From: Paenibacillus sp. FSL K6-1096
Lineage (GTDB): Bacteria > Bacillota > Bacilli > Paenibacillales > Paenibacillaceae
Reading direction: 5' to 3'
DNA length: 64,000 nucleotides
Assembly (NCBI RefSeq): GCF_037977055.1
Contig: NZ_CP150274.1
Span: 2,294,001 to 2,358,000 of the forward strand
Shown here piece by piece: positions 15,709 through 24,420 of the stretch. How positions within the stretch are numbered: the stretch's first letter is position 1; every line of letters begins with the position of its first letter. The position numbers were made by a program, and so were the translations under genes. The notes beneath the pieces are model-generated. The model was given only the letters and a program-made list of their open reading frames with translations, made no database searches and was not told where the DNA came from.

Positions 15709-15890
15709 TACGGACTGAGAGGCGCTTATTTTCTCTTTTCAAGCATATTTAGCTACTCCAACGGACTCCACGGTGCTTATTTCCGCTACGGCGGGCGGTT
15801 TCCTCGCAATTATTTGTACATAAGCGCAACTGAGTCCGTTCAACTTGCAGAAACGTTAATATTGCTAAAATAAGCGCAGCTGAGTCCGTT
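15709..15890. repeat. Four-copy short interspersed repeat between efeB and efeU
   Basis: A 20-bp element of the form TAAGCGCAACTGAGTCCGTT occurs at 15821-15840 and 15871-15890 in direct orientation and, diverged, in inverted orientation at 15709-15728 and 15760-15779. The two orientations could pair into a large hairpin, which may attenuate transcription between efeB and efeU. No ORF is present in this 335-base gap. Confidence 0.7.
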
Positions 15891-15932
15891 GCAAGTGCCC
15901 CCTACTCGCTAAACTTGAAGGGAATGATCCCG

Positions 15933-17738
15933 ATGATCCTCACGGTTAAAAAGAATCCATGGCGGCAGTTCAGGGCAGCGCTACTGCTGCTCTGCCTGGT
16001 GCTGCTGCCCTGCGCGCCGGCTTCAGCGTCAGGCGCGCCGGCGGATGAGCTGCTGCCGCCTGTAGGCAGCGCGCTGGTCGAGGCCGGCCAGAGCCGCTGG
16101 GATGCGGCGGCGGCCGATATCGACGCGTTCGCGGCGCTATGGCGCAGCGCGAACGAAGGCACGCCGGACCCGGCCCTCGCCGGTCCGGCTGCCGGGGTGG
16201 ACGCCGCGCTCGCCGCCGCGGCGGAGGCTCTGGCGGGCGGCGGCGGAGCGCCCGCCAAGACGGCCCTGTCCACGCTCGCCCGCAGCGTGGACGCCTATGT
16301 CACCGCCGCCGCAGGCGAAGGCGGCGGTGACACCAGCGCCGCCGGACGCGCAGCGGCGGCGAAGCTGCTGCCCGCGGCGGAGCGCACGCGGGAGGCGGCG
16401 CGCAGCGCCGACTGGACGGCGGCGGCGGAAGCCTACCGCGCCGTCGTGAGCGGCTGGACGCCGGCGGAGCGCGGCATCCGGTCGGACAATCCCGACGTCT
16501 ACAGCCTGCTGGAGACGAAGATGAGCCTGCTGCGCATTGCGCTGCAGGCAGAGCCGCCCCGCGGAGAGGCTGCGCTGAAGGAAGCGGAAGCGCTGGTAAC
16601 ACTGCTGTCCGATTATAACAGCGGCAAGACCGTCAATGCTGGAGGATCCCCGGCTGAACCAGCTTCTATTGAAGGCTTGCTCCGTTACTTGAGCCAGGCT
16701 CAAGCCGCTGCCAGGGCCGGAGACAGTGCTGGAGCCGCAGCCGTGATGGAAGAATTCATCGCGGCTTGGCCTTCAGCAGAAGGCGAGGTCCAACTGGCCT
16801 CGCCCAAGGTCTATGCCAGCATCGAGAATGAGAGCACCGCAGTGACGGGTGACCTGCTCTCCAATCCCCCGAAGCTGGATCAGGCGCTTGCGCTGCTGGA
16901 CAACATGCACGCCGAGCTGGCCCCGCTGGCCGGGGAGCAGACTTACACCGCCTGGGATGCGGCACTCATTCTCCTGCGCGAAGGACTGGAGGCGATCCTG
17001 GTGCTCGCTGCACTCCTGGCTTATCTGCGCCGGGAGGCACAGCCGGTCGCCCGGCGGTGGGTCTGGTCGGGTGCCGCAGCAGGACTTGCCGGAAGCATCG
17101 GGCTTGCTGCAGCGTTAAGCTTTACCCTCTCGCAGGCAGCCTCCGGCGGGGCGCGCGAGCTGATTGAAGGCATTACCGGCCTGGTGGCTGTAGCCATGAT
17201 GCTTACCGTCGGCCGTTGGCTGCACGGCAAGTCCAGTACTGCGGCCTGGAACAAGTATGTGGACCGGCAGATGCAGGGTGCGCTCGCCAGGGGCAATCTA
17301 TGGACTCTATTCTTCATCGCTGCGCTGGCTATTTTGCGCGAGGGCGCAGAGACAACCATCTTCTATGCAGGGATGGCCTCGGCTATTAAGCCTTCCCAGC
17401 TGCTGCTGGGAATCGGGTCAGCACTAGCCATCCTGGTTGTACTGGGCTATGCCATCATTGCATTGAGTGTAAGGCTGCCGATTGCCGCCTTCTTCCGTGC
17501 CGGAGCGCTGCTGATTTATTATCTGGTGTTCCGTTTCCTGGGCGAGAGCATCCATGCGCTGCAAATCGCCGGCCAGCTTCCGGCTCATACCGGAACCGGC
17601 CTGCCTTCTATCGGGTGGCTCGGTCTGTACCCAACCTGGGAGACCGCGATACCGCAGCTGCTAATGCTCCTGTTCATCCTCTGGGAGCTGTTGCGCAGCC
17701 GGATCACCGGCGGCAGAAGCGCCAGACAGAACGGTTAA
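15933..17738 (+). CDS. efeU: EfeU, FTR1-family high-affinity iron permease with long N-terminal domain
   Basis: 601 residues. A signal peptide (LLLLCLVLLPCAPASA) leads a region of about 300 residues, alanine-rich and helical, that resembles the extracellular domain fused to FTR1 in some Gram-positive bacteria. The membrane part follows with both iron-carrying motifs, REGLE at about residue 349 and REGAE at about 468, and about seven helices. Local GC is very high at 16050-16500. ATG 15933 has AAGGGA ten bases ahead; in-frame TTG 15915 and ATG 15924 are too near that site. Last gene of the efe operon. Confidence 0.9.
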   Translation: MILTVKKNPWRQFRAALLLLCLVLLPCAPASASGAPADELLPPVGSALVEAGQSRWDAAAADIDAFAALWRSANEGTPDPALAGPAAGVDAALAAAAEALAGGGGAPAKTALSTLARSVDAYVTAAAGEGGGDTSAAGRAAAAKLLPAAERTREAARSADWTAAAEAYRAVVSGWTPAERGIRSDNPDVYSLLETKMSLLRIALQAEPPRGEAALKEAEALVTLLSDYNSGKTVNAGGSPAEPASIEGLLRYLSQAQAAARAGDSAGAAAVMEEFIAAWPSAEGEVQLASPKVYASIENESTAVTGDLLSNPPKLDQALALLDNMHAELAPLAGEQTYTAWDAALILLREGLEAILVLAALLAYLRREAQPVARRWVWSGAAAGLAGSIGLAAALSFTLSQAASGGARELIEGITGLVAVAMMLTVGRWLHGKSSTAAWNKYVDRQMQGALARGNLWTLFFIAALAILREGAETTIFYAGMASAIKPSQLLLGIGSALAILVVLGYAIIALSVRLPIAAFFRAGALLIYYLVFRFLGESIHALQIAGQLPAHTGTGLPSIGWLGLYPTWETAIPQLLMLLFILWELLRSRITGGRSARQNG

Positions 17739-17739
17739 G

Positions 17740-17784
17740 AAGCAGCAACCTGCATGGCCGATCAATAGGCCCAGGTTGCTGCTT
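17740..17784 (+). terminator. Intrinsic terminator of the efe operon
   Basis: AAGCAGCAACCTG (17740-17752) pairs exactly with CAGGTTGCTGCTT (17772-17784), followed by AATTTCTGTTT. Confidence 0.75.
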
Positions 17785-17838
17785 AATTTCTGTTTAGGGG
17801 ATTTTATTTTCGCTTTTGTTGTAAATGCACCAGAACCA

Positions 17839-18120
17839 GATGTAATCGAAAAACCGATCACATTCGCTCAGCTGTAGGCCTGTGGGCCAGATGTAATCGA
17901 AAAACCGATCACATTCGCTCAGTTGGAGGCCTGTCAGCCAGATGTAATCGAAAAACCGATTACATTCGCTCAGTTGGAGGCCTGTCAGCCAGATGTAATC
18001 GAAAAACCGATCACATTCGCTCAGCGGAGGCCTGTCAGCCAGGATGTAATCGAAAAACCGATCATATTCGCTCAGCTGTAGGCCTGTGTGCCAGATGTGA
18101 TCGAAAAACCGATAACATTA
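17839..18120 (+). repeat. Tandem array A: six units with an exact 51-bp period
   Basis: Units begin at 17839, 17890, 17941, 17992, 18043 and 18094. Each starts with GATGTAATCGAAAAACCGAT and then CACATTCG; the best unit forms a 9-bp stem ATGTAATCG/CGATTACAT around a six-base loop. The second half of each unit varies more. Identical spacing and near-identical units with no unique spacers exclude CRISPR. One frame reads 17-residue units (DVIEKPITFAQLEACQP) in the middle copies only. The rest of the gap to 18382 shows no gene. Confidence 0.95.
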
Positions 18121-18382
18121 TGCTCGCGGTGCATCTGTTCTCCTGCTAATATGCCAACCGGGCTCTTAATCCAGCCCAAAACAAAAATCCCTATTGCAAC
18201 CGATACGGATTTGTTTTATTCTGATGATGAATGAAAAACATTTTCTTATTTTTATCTTTTATTATGTAAAATAATTTCACAACCTAGCAGCCGCACTACC
18301 ACCAAGCATGTCATATATTAGGAGCATGTCCGGTCCATCCATAGTAAAAACTACATGAATCTATAGCAAAGAAGGTGAGTGC

Positions 18383-19264
18383 TTGTCTCCTATTCTGCAC
18401 GCCCTGGAGCATGGCCAGTCCAAGCTGTCCCAAACGGAACGCAAGCTGGCGGAGCATATCCTGGCCTCCCCCGGGGAGATTGTCCGTATGGGCATCACGG
18501 AGCTGGCGGAAGCCTGCGGCACCAGCCCGGCGACGATTACGCGGTTCTGCAAGGCGCTGCATTTCAAAGGCTTCCCCGATTTCAAGCTCAAGCTGGCGGA
18601 GGAGCTGGCGCACAGCGACGGGGCGCCGCAGGATGGCAGCTCCTCTTACCAGGATATTGTGGCCGGGAATCCGCTGCCATTCATTGTCGAGGCGATGCAG
18701 GCCAATCATCTGGCCTCTATCCGGGATACCACCTCGCTGCTGGACCTGGACCGGCTGCAGCGCGTGATTGACCTGCTGTGCCGGGCACGCCGGGTCGATC
18801 TGTACGGGATGGCGACATCCTCGATCGTGGCCCAGGATTTCTACCAGAAGCTGGTCCGCATTGGCGTGAACTGTACCGCTTTTGCCGATTCCCATATGCA
18901 GATCACTTCCGCTTCTTCGCTCTCGGCCGGGGACGTAGCGTTCGCTGTCTCTTATTCCGGGGAAACCCCGGAGACCATCGACGCTTTGACCTGCGCGGCG
19001 GCAAGCGGCGCTGCTACCGTGTCACTGACCTCTTACGGCAGCAGCACCCTGGCTGCACTGGCCGATATTCCGCTGTTCTCCTCTTCGCTGGAGCAGGGAA
19101 TGAGGCGCGGGGATATGGCTTCACGCATCGCACAGCTGCACATCATCGATATTCTGTTCACCGGCATGGTCAGCACCCGGTTTGGGGAGTTCATTCCCAA
19201 GCTGGAGCAGTCTTATCTCAATGTCCAACACTATAGGCACAAACGGGGAGGCCAATCATCATGA
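18383..19264 (+). CDS. RpiR/MurR-family regulator (helix-turn-helix plus SIS domain)
   Basis: 293 residues from TTG 18383, with GAAGGTGAG ahead. The N-terminal HTH_6 domain contains GITELAEACGTSPATITRFCKALHFKGFPDFKL, and the C-terminal SIS domain (about residues 125-260; YGMATSSIVAQDF, FAVSYSGETPETID) binds phosphosugars. It overlaps nagB by ATGA, so it is the regulator of the amino-sugar operon it heads, probably sensing GlcNAc-6-P, GlcN-6-P or MurNAc-6-P. Bacillus uses a GntR-type NagR for this role, so this is a different regulator class at the same job. Confidence 0.88.
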   Translation: MSPILHALEHGQSKLSQTERKLAEHILASPGEIVRMGITELAEACGTSPATITRFCKALHFKGFPDFKLKLAEELAHSDGAPQDGSSSYQDIVAGNPLPFIVEAMQANHLASIRDTTSLLDLDRLQRVIDLLCRARRVDLYGMATSSIVAQDFYQKLVRIGVNCTAFADSHMQITSASSLSAGDVAFAVSYSGETPETIDALTCAAASGAATVSLTSYGSSTLAALADIPLFSSSLEQGMRRGDMASRIAQLHIIDILFTGMVSTRFGEFIPKLEQSYLNVQHYRHKRGGQSS

Positions 19265-19989
19265 ACATTTTGAAATTCCAGCACGAAGAAGATTTCGCAG
19301 CAACCGGAGCGAACCTCATTGCCAGTCTGCTGCAGAGCAATCCCAGAGCCGTTCTGGGTCTGGCGACCGGAAGCTCGCCGCTCGGGGTATACGCCAAGCT
19401 GGTGGAAATGCACCGCAAGGGTGTGGTCAGCTTCGCCAAAGCCTCATCCTACAATCTTGACGAATATGTCGGACTGCCGGCCGATCATCCGCAGAGCTAC
19501 CGCAGCTTCATGAATGAGCATCTGTTCAGCCACATCGATATCGACCTGGACCGCACCCATGTCCCTAACGGGAATGCTCCGGATCTTGCGGCCGAATGCC
19601 TGGCTTATGACAAGCTGCTTGAGGATAACGGACCCGTCGATCTGCAGATCCTGGGCATCGGCAGCAATGGCCATATCGGCTTCAATGAGCCGGATGCCAG
19701 CCTGAGCAGCGGAACGCATGTCGTAGACCTGCTCGAAGAGACCCGGGAAGCTAACGCCCGCTTCTTCGACAAGCTGGAGGATGTGCCCCGCCAGGCGGTA
19801 ACGATGGGCATCGGCGGTATTCTGAAGGCGAAGCAGATTGTACTGCTGGTGCGCGGGGAAGAGAAGGCAGAAGCAGTCCGGCAGGCGCTTGAGGGTCCAA
19901 TTACGACCCAGTGTCCCGCCTCTCTGCTGCAGAGTCACCCGAACGTAGTCGTGCTGCTGGATGAAGGAGCTGCCAAATGGCTAAAATAA
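19261..19989 (+). CDS. nagB: Glucosamine-6-phosphate deaminase
   Basis: 242 residues, the usual length of the short NagB form. Catalytic and binding motifs are present: LATGSSPLGVY for the phosphate, YNLDEYVGL with the catalytic Asp, and GIGSNGHIGFNEP with the active-site His. It converts glucosamine-6-phosphate to fructose-6-phosphate and ammonia in the cytoplasm. ATG 19261 overlaps the stop of the regulator gene as ATGA, and the end overlaps nagA by 13 bases. Confidence 0.95.
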   Translation: MNILKFQHEEDFAATGANLIASLLQSNPRAVLGLATGSSPLGVYAKLVEMHRKGVVSFAKASSYNLDEYVGLPADHPQSYRSFMNEHLFSHIDIDLDRTHVPNGNAPDLAAECLAYDKLLEDNGPVDLQILGIGSNGHIGFNEPDASLSSGTHVVDLLEETREANARFFDKLEDVPRQAVTMGIGGILKAKQIVLLVRGEEKAEAVRQALEGPITTQCPASLLQSHPNVVVLLDEGAAKWLK

Positions 19990-21167
19990 ACGCAGTTGCC
20001 GGTGAACTGTTCTACGGCAGAGTGCTTACGCCAGCCGGAATCATTGAGCAGGGTGTTATTGCCGTATCGGAAGGCTTGATTCAATATGCCGGGGAAGCCG
20101 CCTGGCTGCCCGCAGCCTGTGAAGGCTGGCAGTGTGCCGCCCGGGAGGCGGAGGCTCTGTTCATTCCCGGATTCGTCGATGTCCATGTACATGGCGGAGC
20201 AGGACATGATTTCATGTACAGCGATGCGGATGCCCTGGATACCATTACGCGGTTCCATGCTTCCCAAGGTACCACCTCCATGCTCGCTACGACCATGACA
20301 GCCTCCAAGGCAGATATTGACCGCGTGCTGGCAGAAGTGGATGCTTACCGCAGCCGTGAGGATGGAATGCCTTATGCCCGGCTGGAGGGTGTCCATCTGG
20401 AAGGGCCGTTCATCAGCCAGCGGTGGCCGGGGGCGCAGAATCCTGAGCATATTGTTCCGGCGAACATTGAATGGCTGGAGGAATGGGAAGCCCGGTATCC
20501 GGGCATGATCCGCCAGGTGACGCTTGCTCCTGAGCGCGAAGGCGCACTGGAAGCGGTCCGCTGGCTGCGTAAGCGCGGCATCACCGCCGCACTGGGCCAC
20601 ACCGACGCCACGTTCGAGGAGGTCATTGCCGCTGCCGATGCCGGATTGAATCAGGCTGTGCACCAGTTCAATGCCATGACGCCGCTTCATCACCGCAAGC
20701 CCGGCACCGCCGGAGCCGTTATGTATGAGCCGAGAATCCGCGCAGAGATTATCGCCGACGGCATCCATGTTCATCCGGCGGCTATCAGCATCGTTGCCCG
20801 GCTGAAGAATGAAGGGAATCTGCTGCTGATTACAGATGCCATGTCGGCAACAGGACTCAGCGACGGGGAATATGCCATCGGGGATCTGCCGGTGATTGTC
20901 AAAGACGGCATCGCCACGCTGAAGGAGCATCCCGAAGCGCTGGCCGGTAGTACCCTGACGATGATCAACGGCTTCCGCTATCTGGTCCGCACCGTTGGCC
21001 TCAGCCTGCTGGAGGCCTCACAGGCCGCCAGCCTGACTCCTGCGCATTCCCTTGGAATGGAGCGGTTCATTGGATCGCTTGAAGCCGGCAAAAGAGGAGA
21101 CATTCTGCAGCTTGACCGCGATTTGAATCTGCACGCGATCTGGATTGGCGGGCGGAAGCTGGACTAA
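19977..21167 (+). CDS. nagA: N-acetylglucosamine-6-phosphate deacetylase
   Basis: 396 residues. Metal and active-site motifs in order: FVDVHVHGGAGHDFM, EGPFIS with a metal-ligand Glu, GHTDA, and LITDAMSATG with the catalytic Asp. It removes acetate from GlcNAc-6-P to give GlcN-6-P for NagB. The start lies inside the end of nagB, so translation is coupled. Three genes (regulator, nagB, nagA) make a complete catabolic unit without a transporter. Confidence 0.95.
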   Translation: MAKINAVAGELFYGRVLTPAGIIEQGVIAVSEGLIQYAGEAAWLPAACEGWQCAAREAEALFIPGFVDVHVHGGAGHDFMYSDADALDTITRFHASQGTTSMLATTMTASKADIDRVLAEVDAYRSREDGMPYARLEGVHLEGPFISQRWPGAQNPEHIVPANIEWLEEWEARYPGMIRQVTLAPEREGALEAVRWLRKRGITAALGHTDATFEEVIAAADAGLNQAVHQFNAMTPLHHRKPGTAGAVMYEPRIRAEIIADGIHVHPAAISIVARLKNEGNLLLITDAMSATGLSDGEYAIGDLPVIVKDGIATLKEHPEALAGSTLTMINGFRYLVRTVGLSLLEASQAASLTPAHSLGMERFIGSLEAGKRGDILQLDRDLNLHAIWIGGRKLD

Positions 21168-21173
21168 CACAAA

Positions 21174-21236
21174 TACAGCCATGCAGCCCGCTGCCCGTCT
21201 GAAGGGGAGCGCCGGCCGGCATGGCTGTTCGCTTTT
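21174..21236 (+). terminator. Intrinsic terminator of the nag operon
   Basis: TACAGCCATGC pairs with GCATGGCTGT over a long GC-rich inner region, followed by TCGCTTTT. Confidence 0.65.
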
Positions 21237-21319
21237 GGTGCAGAGCCGGTGCCTGTCTGTTGAATAAGCCTCATATTCCGCTGGAATACTAGCTTGATTC
21301 CAGAGCATCGTGCGCCTGC

Positions 21320-22033
21320 TTAGTATCCGCTGTGCGCCGGGAAAATACGCTCGACCATGACCCGGAATTCATTGGCAAAGCCCTTCAAAGGATGACCGGC
21401 CCCGAATTCCCGGGCGTAATAATCGGCCCGTTCCACGAAGTCAGGGTTCGCCGAGACATAGACATTCTTAATGTTTCGGTCAGCCTTATGGACCTCTGCC
21501 GCAATCTTATTCTTCACCTCTGCGGTCAGCGTGTCTGCATCCGTCAGGGCTGTTCCCCGGCCGCTTGACGTCATCCTGCCCGTACCGCCAACGGTTCCTG
21601 TACCGGTCGTGTTTTTCGGAATTCCGGCCATAGAACCGCCTGTACCCGTCATGCCGGGAGTCCCTGCGGCTGTTCCTCTTCCGGTCATGCCATCCGTATT
21701 CCGGGTATGCATTCCGCCCGATGTATCCTCCAGCATGACGGCGACGTAAACGCTCCGGCCCACCTGTATAACGTTGGCTGAACGGACCTCCGGCATCGCC
21801 GCAACGCGGTCAGCCAGCTTGCGGCTGATCTCCATGCTGCCGAAGTCATTGTCTCCTGCTCCGGCCCGGTTGTTCTGTACGGCATTCACATGAATGCGTC
21901 CATCTGTCCCCCGTACATTTTTGGTCTGCATGTTTCCGTCATTGGCTGAGTGGTTGGCGCCGCATCCGGTGATGCTTATGGCACCCAGCAGCAGGGCCGC
22001 AGAAACCGACAACCCCCATTTCGCTCGCAGCAT
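21320..22033 (-). CDS. YhcN/YlaJ-family sporulation lipoprotein
   Basis: 237 residues. The signal ends with the lipobox ISITGC. Two halves of the YhcN/YlaJ domain, DNDFGSMEISRKLADRVAAMPEVRSANVIQVGRSVYVAVML and LTAEVKNKIAAEVHKADRNIKNVYVSANPDFVERA, are split by a 50-residue insert of glycine, threonine and methionine. These forespore proteins sit on the inner spore membrane and affect germination or outgrowth. The low-complexity insert is unusual for the family. Monocistronic. Confidence 0.85.
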   Translation of the reverse strand: MLRAKWGLSVSAALLLGAISITGCGANHSANDGNMQTKNVRGTDGRIHVNAVQNNRAGAGDNDFGSMEISRKLADRVAAMPEVRSANVIQVGRSVYVAVMLEDTSGGMHTRNTDGMTGRGTAAGTPGMTGTGGSMAGIPKNTTGTGTVGGTGRMTSSGRGTALTDADTLTAEVKNKIAAEVHKADRNIKNVYVSANPDFVERADYYAREFGAGHPLKGFANEFRVMVERIFPAHSGY

Positions 22034-22221
22034 TCATTCATCCCCTATCACAGAATAATGTAGTGCAGTGTGACAATCCTTAGCATAACCCCGGCTCTTG
22101 CGGGCTATGCTGAAAGGATTTGACAAGGCACCGCTCTTTCCAGTCACGTGTTAGAGAATTCCGGCGTATCCTATAGAACAGCAGACTGTGTTCCGCAGGG
22201 TTAATGTCAGGAGGGAGTAGC

Positions 22222-23292
22222 TTGAAGATTTTGTTTACGTTCTATGTACCAAGCGGAGGGGTCGAGACCCTGAACAGGCTGCGGTGCGAGAGTCTTCAGC
22301 AGAATGGCATCGAATGCCATGTGCTGTATCTCATGCCCGGAACCGGGAGCCAGAACAGTGTAAGCTTCCCTGTGTTCATCACTTCACAGGATGAAGATAT
22401 CCAAGCGATACTGAATACCCATCATTATGATGCGATTGTTGTCACTTCAGATTACTTCATGCTGGAGAGGCTGCGCCGGCTTGGTTACGGCGGTATCATT
22501 ATTTATGAATCGCAGGGGCTGGGAACACGGAACGAAGCCAGATGTGTAATCACGGAAGCTGTACCCTTTCTGCAGGCCTTCTGCAATGCTGTCCTAATTC
22601 CTCCGACAGACCATCTGCTGGAGCTGTTTATCGAGATCTGCCCCTGGCTTCAGCGCTATATTATTTCCAATCTGGTCGATGTGCAGACCTTCCGGCCTAT
22701 CCCCGGCGATAAGCCTGTCGATCCGGTAATTGCCTGGGTCGGGCGGCTGGAGCCCAACAAAAACTGGAGCGAATACCTGAAGATTGCCCACCACCTCCGC
22801 AAGCTGAAGCCCGGGCTGCATCTCTGGATGTTCCATGATCCGGCGCTGGCCTCGGAGGAGCAGAAGGAGAAGTTCAATGAAGAGCTTCATGCCCTTGGGC
22901 TGAATGACCGGCTTATTGTATTCACCAACGTGCCGAATCAGATGATGCCCTTATACTATTCCTCCATTGCCGGCTCCGGGGGCTTCCTGCTGTCCAGCTC
23001 AGTCACTGAAGGCTTCGGTTATGCGGTAGCCGAGGCTGTCAGCTGCTCCTGTCCGGTGCTCAGCACAGACTCGGACGGCGTGCGCTCCTTCATCACCCAT
23101 AATGTTACAGGCAAATTCTATCCGATCGGCAATGTGGAGGCTGCGGTGAATGAGGCCGTGGAGCTGATGGACAACATTCCGCTTAGGGAAGCCATTGGCC
23201 AGCAGGGCCGCCAGCATATGGTCACTCATTTCGGCGCAAGCCGGTACGCACATTCCTTCCGTGAAATGATGAACTCCTTCGCAATTTTTTAG
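22222..23292 (+). CDS. Glycosyltransferase, GT4 family
   Basis: 356 residues from TTG 22222, placed by AGGAGGGAG just ahead and by the natural start MKILFTFYVPSGGVETLNR. The C-terminal Rossmann domain has the nucleotide-sugar pattern VIAWVGRLEPNKNW and SSSVTEGFGYAVAEAVSC with the EGFG and second Glu of retaining GT4 enzymes. It lies at the left edge of the spore-surface glycan locus, on the opposite strand to the main cluster and convergent with it, sharing a terminator. Donor and acceptor are unknown. Confidence 0.85.
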   Translation: MKILFTFYVPSGGVETLNRLRCESLQQNGIECHVLYLMPGTGSQNSVSFPVFITSQDEDIQAILNTHHYDAIVVTSDYFMLERLRRLGYGGIIIYESQGLGTRNEARCVITEAVPFLQAFCNAVLIPPTDHLLELFIEICPWLQRYIISNLVDVQTFRPIPGDKPVDPVIAWVGRLEPNKNWSEYLKIAHHLRKLKPGLHLWMFHDPALASEEQKEKFNEELHALGLNDRLIVFTNVPNQMMPLYYSSIAGSGGFLLSSSVTEGFGYAVAEAVSCSCPVLSTDSDGVRSFITHNVTGKFYPIGNVEAAVNEAVELMDNIPLREAIGQQGRQHMVTHFGASRYAHSFREMMNSFAIF

Positions 23293-23319
23293 AATCCAAA
23301 ACACCAAGCTCCGCATGAA

Positions 23320-23362
23320 AAAACCTTCAATCCCATCAGTGTCCCGGGGTTGAAGGTTTTAT
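23320..23362. terminator. Bidirectional intrinsic terminator
   Basis: AAAACCTTCAA (23320-23330) pairs with TTGAAGGTTTT (23350-23360). It ends both the rightward GT4 gene and the eleven-gene leftward cluster. Confidence 0.85.
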
Positions 23363-23376
23363 AGTTATCATAGCTA

Positions 23377-24420
23377 TCATAAGCTCTGTCTGGACATCAG
23401 CTCGAACAGCTCAGCCTGGAAAATCTCTACGCTCCGCTCCCAGGTAAAGCGCAAGGAGTCCTCCTCCCCCCTGGCCGCCAGATGAAGGCGAAGCTCCTTG
23501 TCATTAACAAGTGTATCTATGTCCACGGCCAGGCGGTTCTCATAACGGTAGGACATCAGGCAGTTCTGCCCGTGCAGGGCGTATTCGAGGTTGCCCCCGG
23601 AATATACCGTCACCAGTGCAGCGCCGCAGCGCATCGCTTCCAGCCCCGGCAATGAACCGGTGTCATAGGTGCTGGAGCTGACAAAGATGTCACTTTCATT
23701 ATAGTGGTAAGCCAGCTCTTCGTCATTCCCGGGCGTCCGGATCTGATATCCCCTGCCGCCAAGCCTTGTCTGCAGGCTCTCGGAGGCAGCATACTCCGCA
23801 GGAGGAACCATGATACAGATTACCACCTCAGGGTGAAGCTGCTTCACCATATCCAGCTGCTCCAGCAGATAGTCCTGCTCCCGGTGGCCCGCGAACCCGC
23901 CCTCCGGCCGGCGCATAACCGCCGAGATCATTAGCGGCCTGCCCGGTGCATCCCGAAGTTGCATATTCCTGAATACCGGACTGACGCCGACCGGAACGAT
24001 TCTGCCCTTAATCCCGTGATTCTGCCGGATCATCTCCTGCTGCCAGCGCGACAAGACAAACAGATTGCGGGTGATATGATAAGAAGAGAAGGACAGCGCA
24101 TTGTCCGGCAGAAAGGTCGGCTCGTAGCACAGGGCCAGCCGGAGATGCAGCCCTTTGCCCTGCCTGCTGGCCTGCTCCGCCACGGGTACGGTGATGTAGA
24201 AATTGGAAATAATCACATCACTATAGGGAAAATCCTCTGCCTTCAGCACCGTAGCAGGCGCCGTTATGATCGGGCATTTCATTTCATATTCTACTCTTCC
24301 GTTACCCGGCATAAGTATGGCAACCTCATGGCCGATCACAGCCAATCGGTTGGCCAGCTCAGTCAGCATCCGCTGCGCGCCGCCTTTGGATAACGTCAGC
24401 ACCGCAAAGACAATTCTCAC
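23377..24420 (-). CDS. Glycosyltransferase, GT4-like
   Basis: 347 residues, GTG start overlapping the upstream stop as GTGA and preceded by AAAGGAGG. The N-terminal domain begins MRIVFAVLTLSKGGAQRMLTELANRL, typical of GT4, and the C-terminal domain ends with VSSSTYDTGSLPGLEAMRCGAALV, where a GT4 E-x7-E pattern is only partly kept. Last gene of the long minus-strand cluster. Function in glycan chain building is inferred from context. Confidence 0.8.
   Translation of the reverse strand: MRIVFAVLTLSKGGAQRMLTELANRLAVIGHEVAILMPGNGRVEYEMKCPIITAPATVLKAEDFPYSDVIISNFYITVPVAEQASRQGKGLHLRLALCYEPTFLPDNALSFSSYHITRNLFVLSRWQQEMIRQNHGIKGRIVPVGVSPVFRNMQLRDAPGRPLMISAVMRRPEGGFAGHREQDYLLEQLDMVKQLHPEVVICIMVPPAEYAASESLQTRLGGRGYQIRTPGNDEELAYHYNESDIFVSSSTYDTGSLPGLEAMRCGAALVTVYSGGNLEYALHGQNCLMSYRYENRLAVDIDTLVNDKELRLHLAARGEEDSLRFTWERSVEIFQAELFELMSRQSL

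Noticed and set aside
17839..18120. CRISPR array
   Set aside because: The whole 51-bp unit repeats, with no unique spacers of constant length between short repeats, and no cas genes are nearby.
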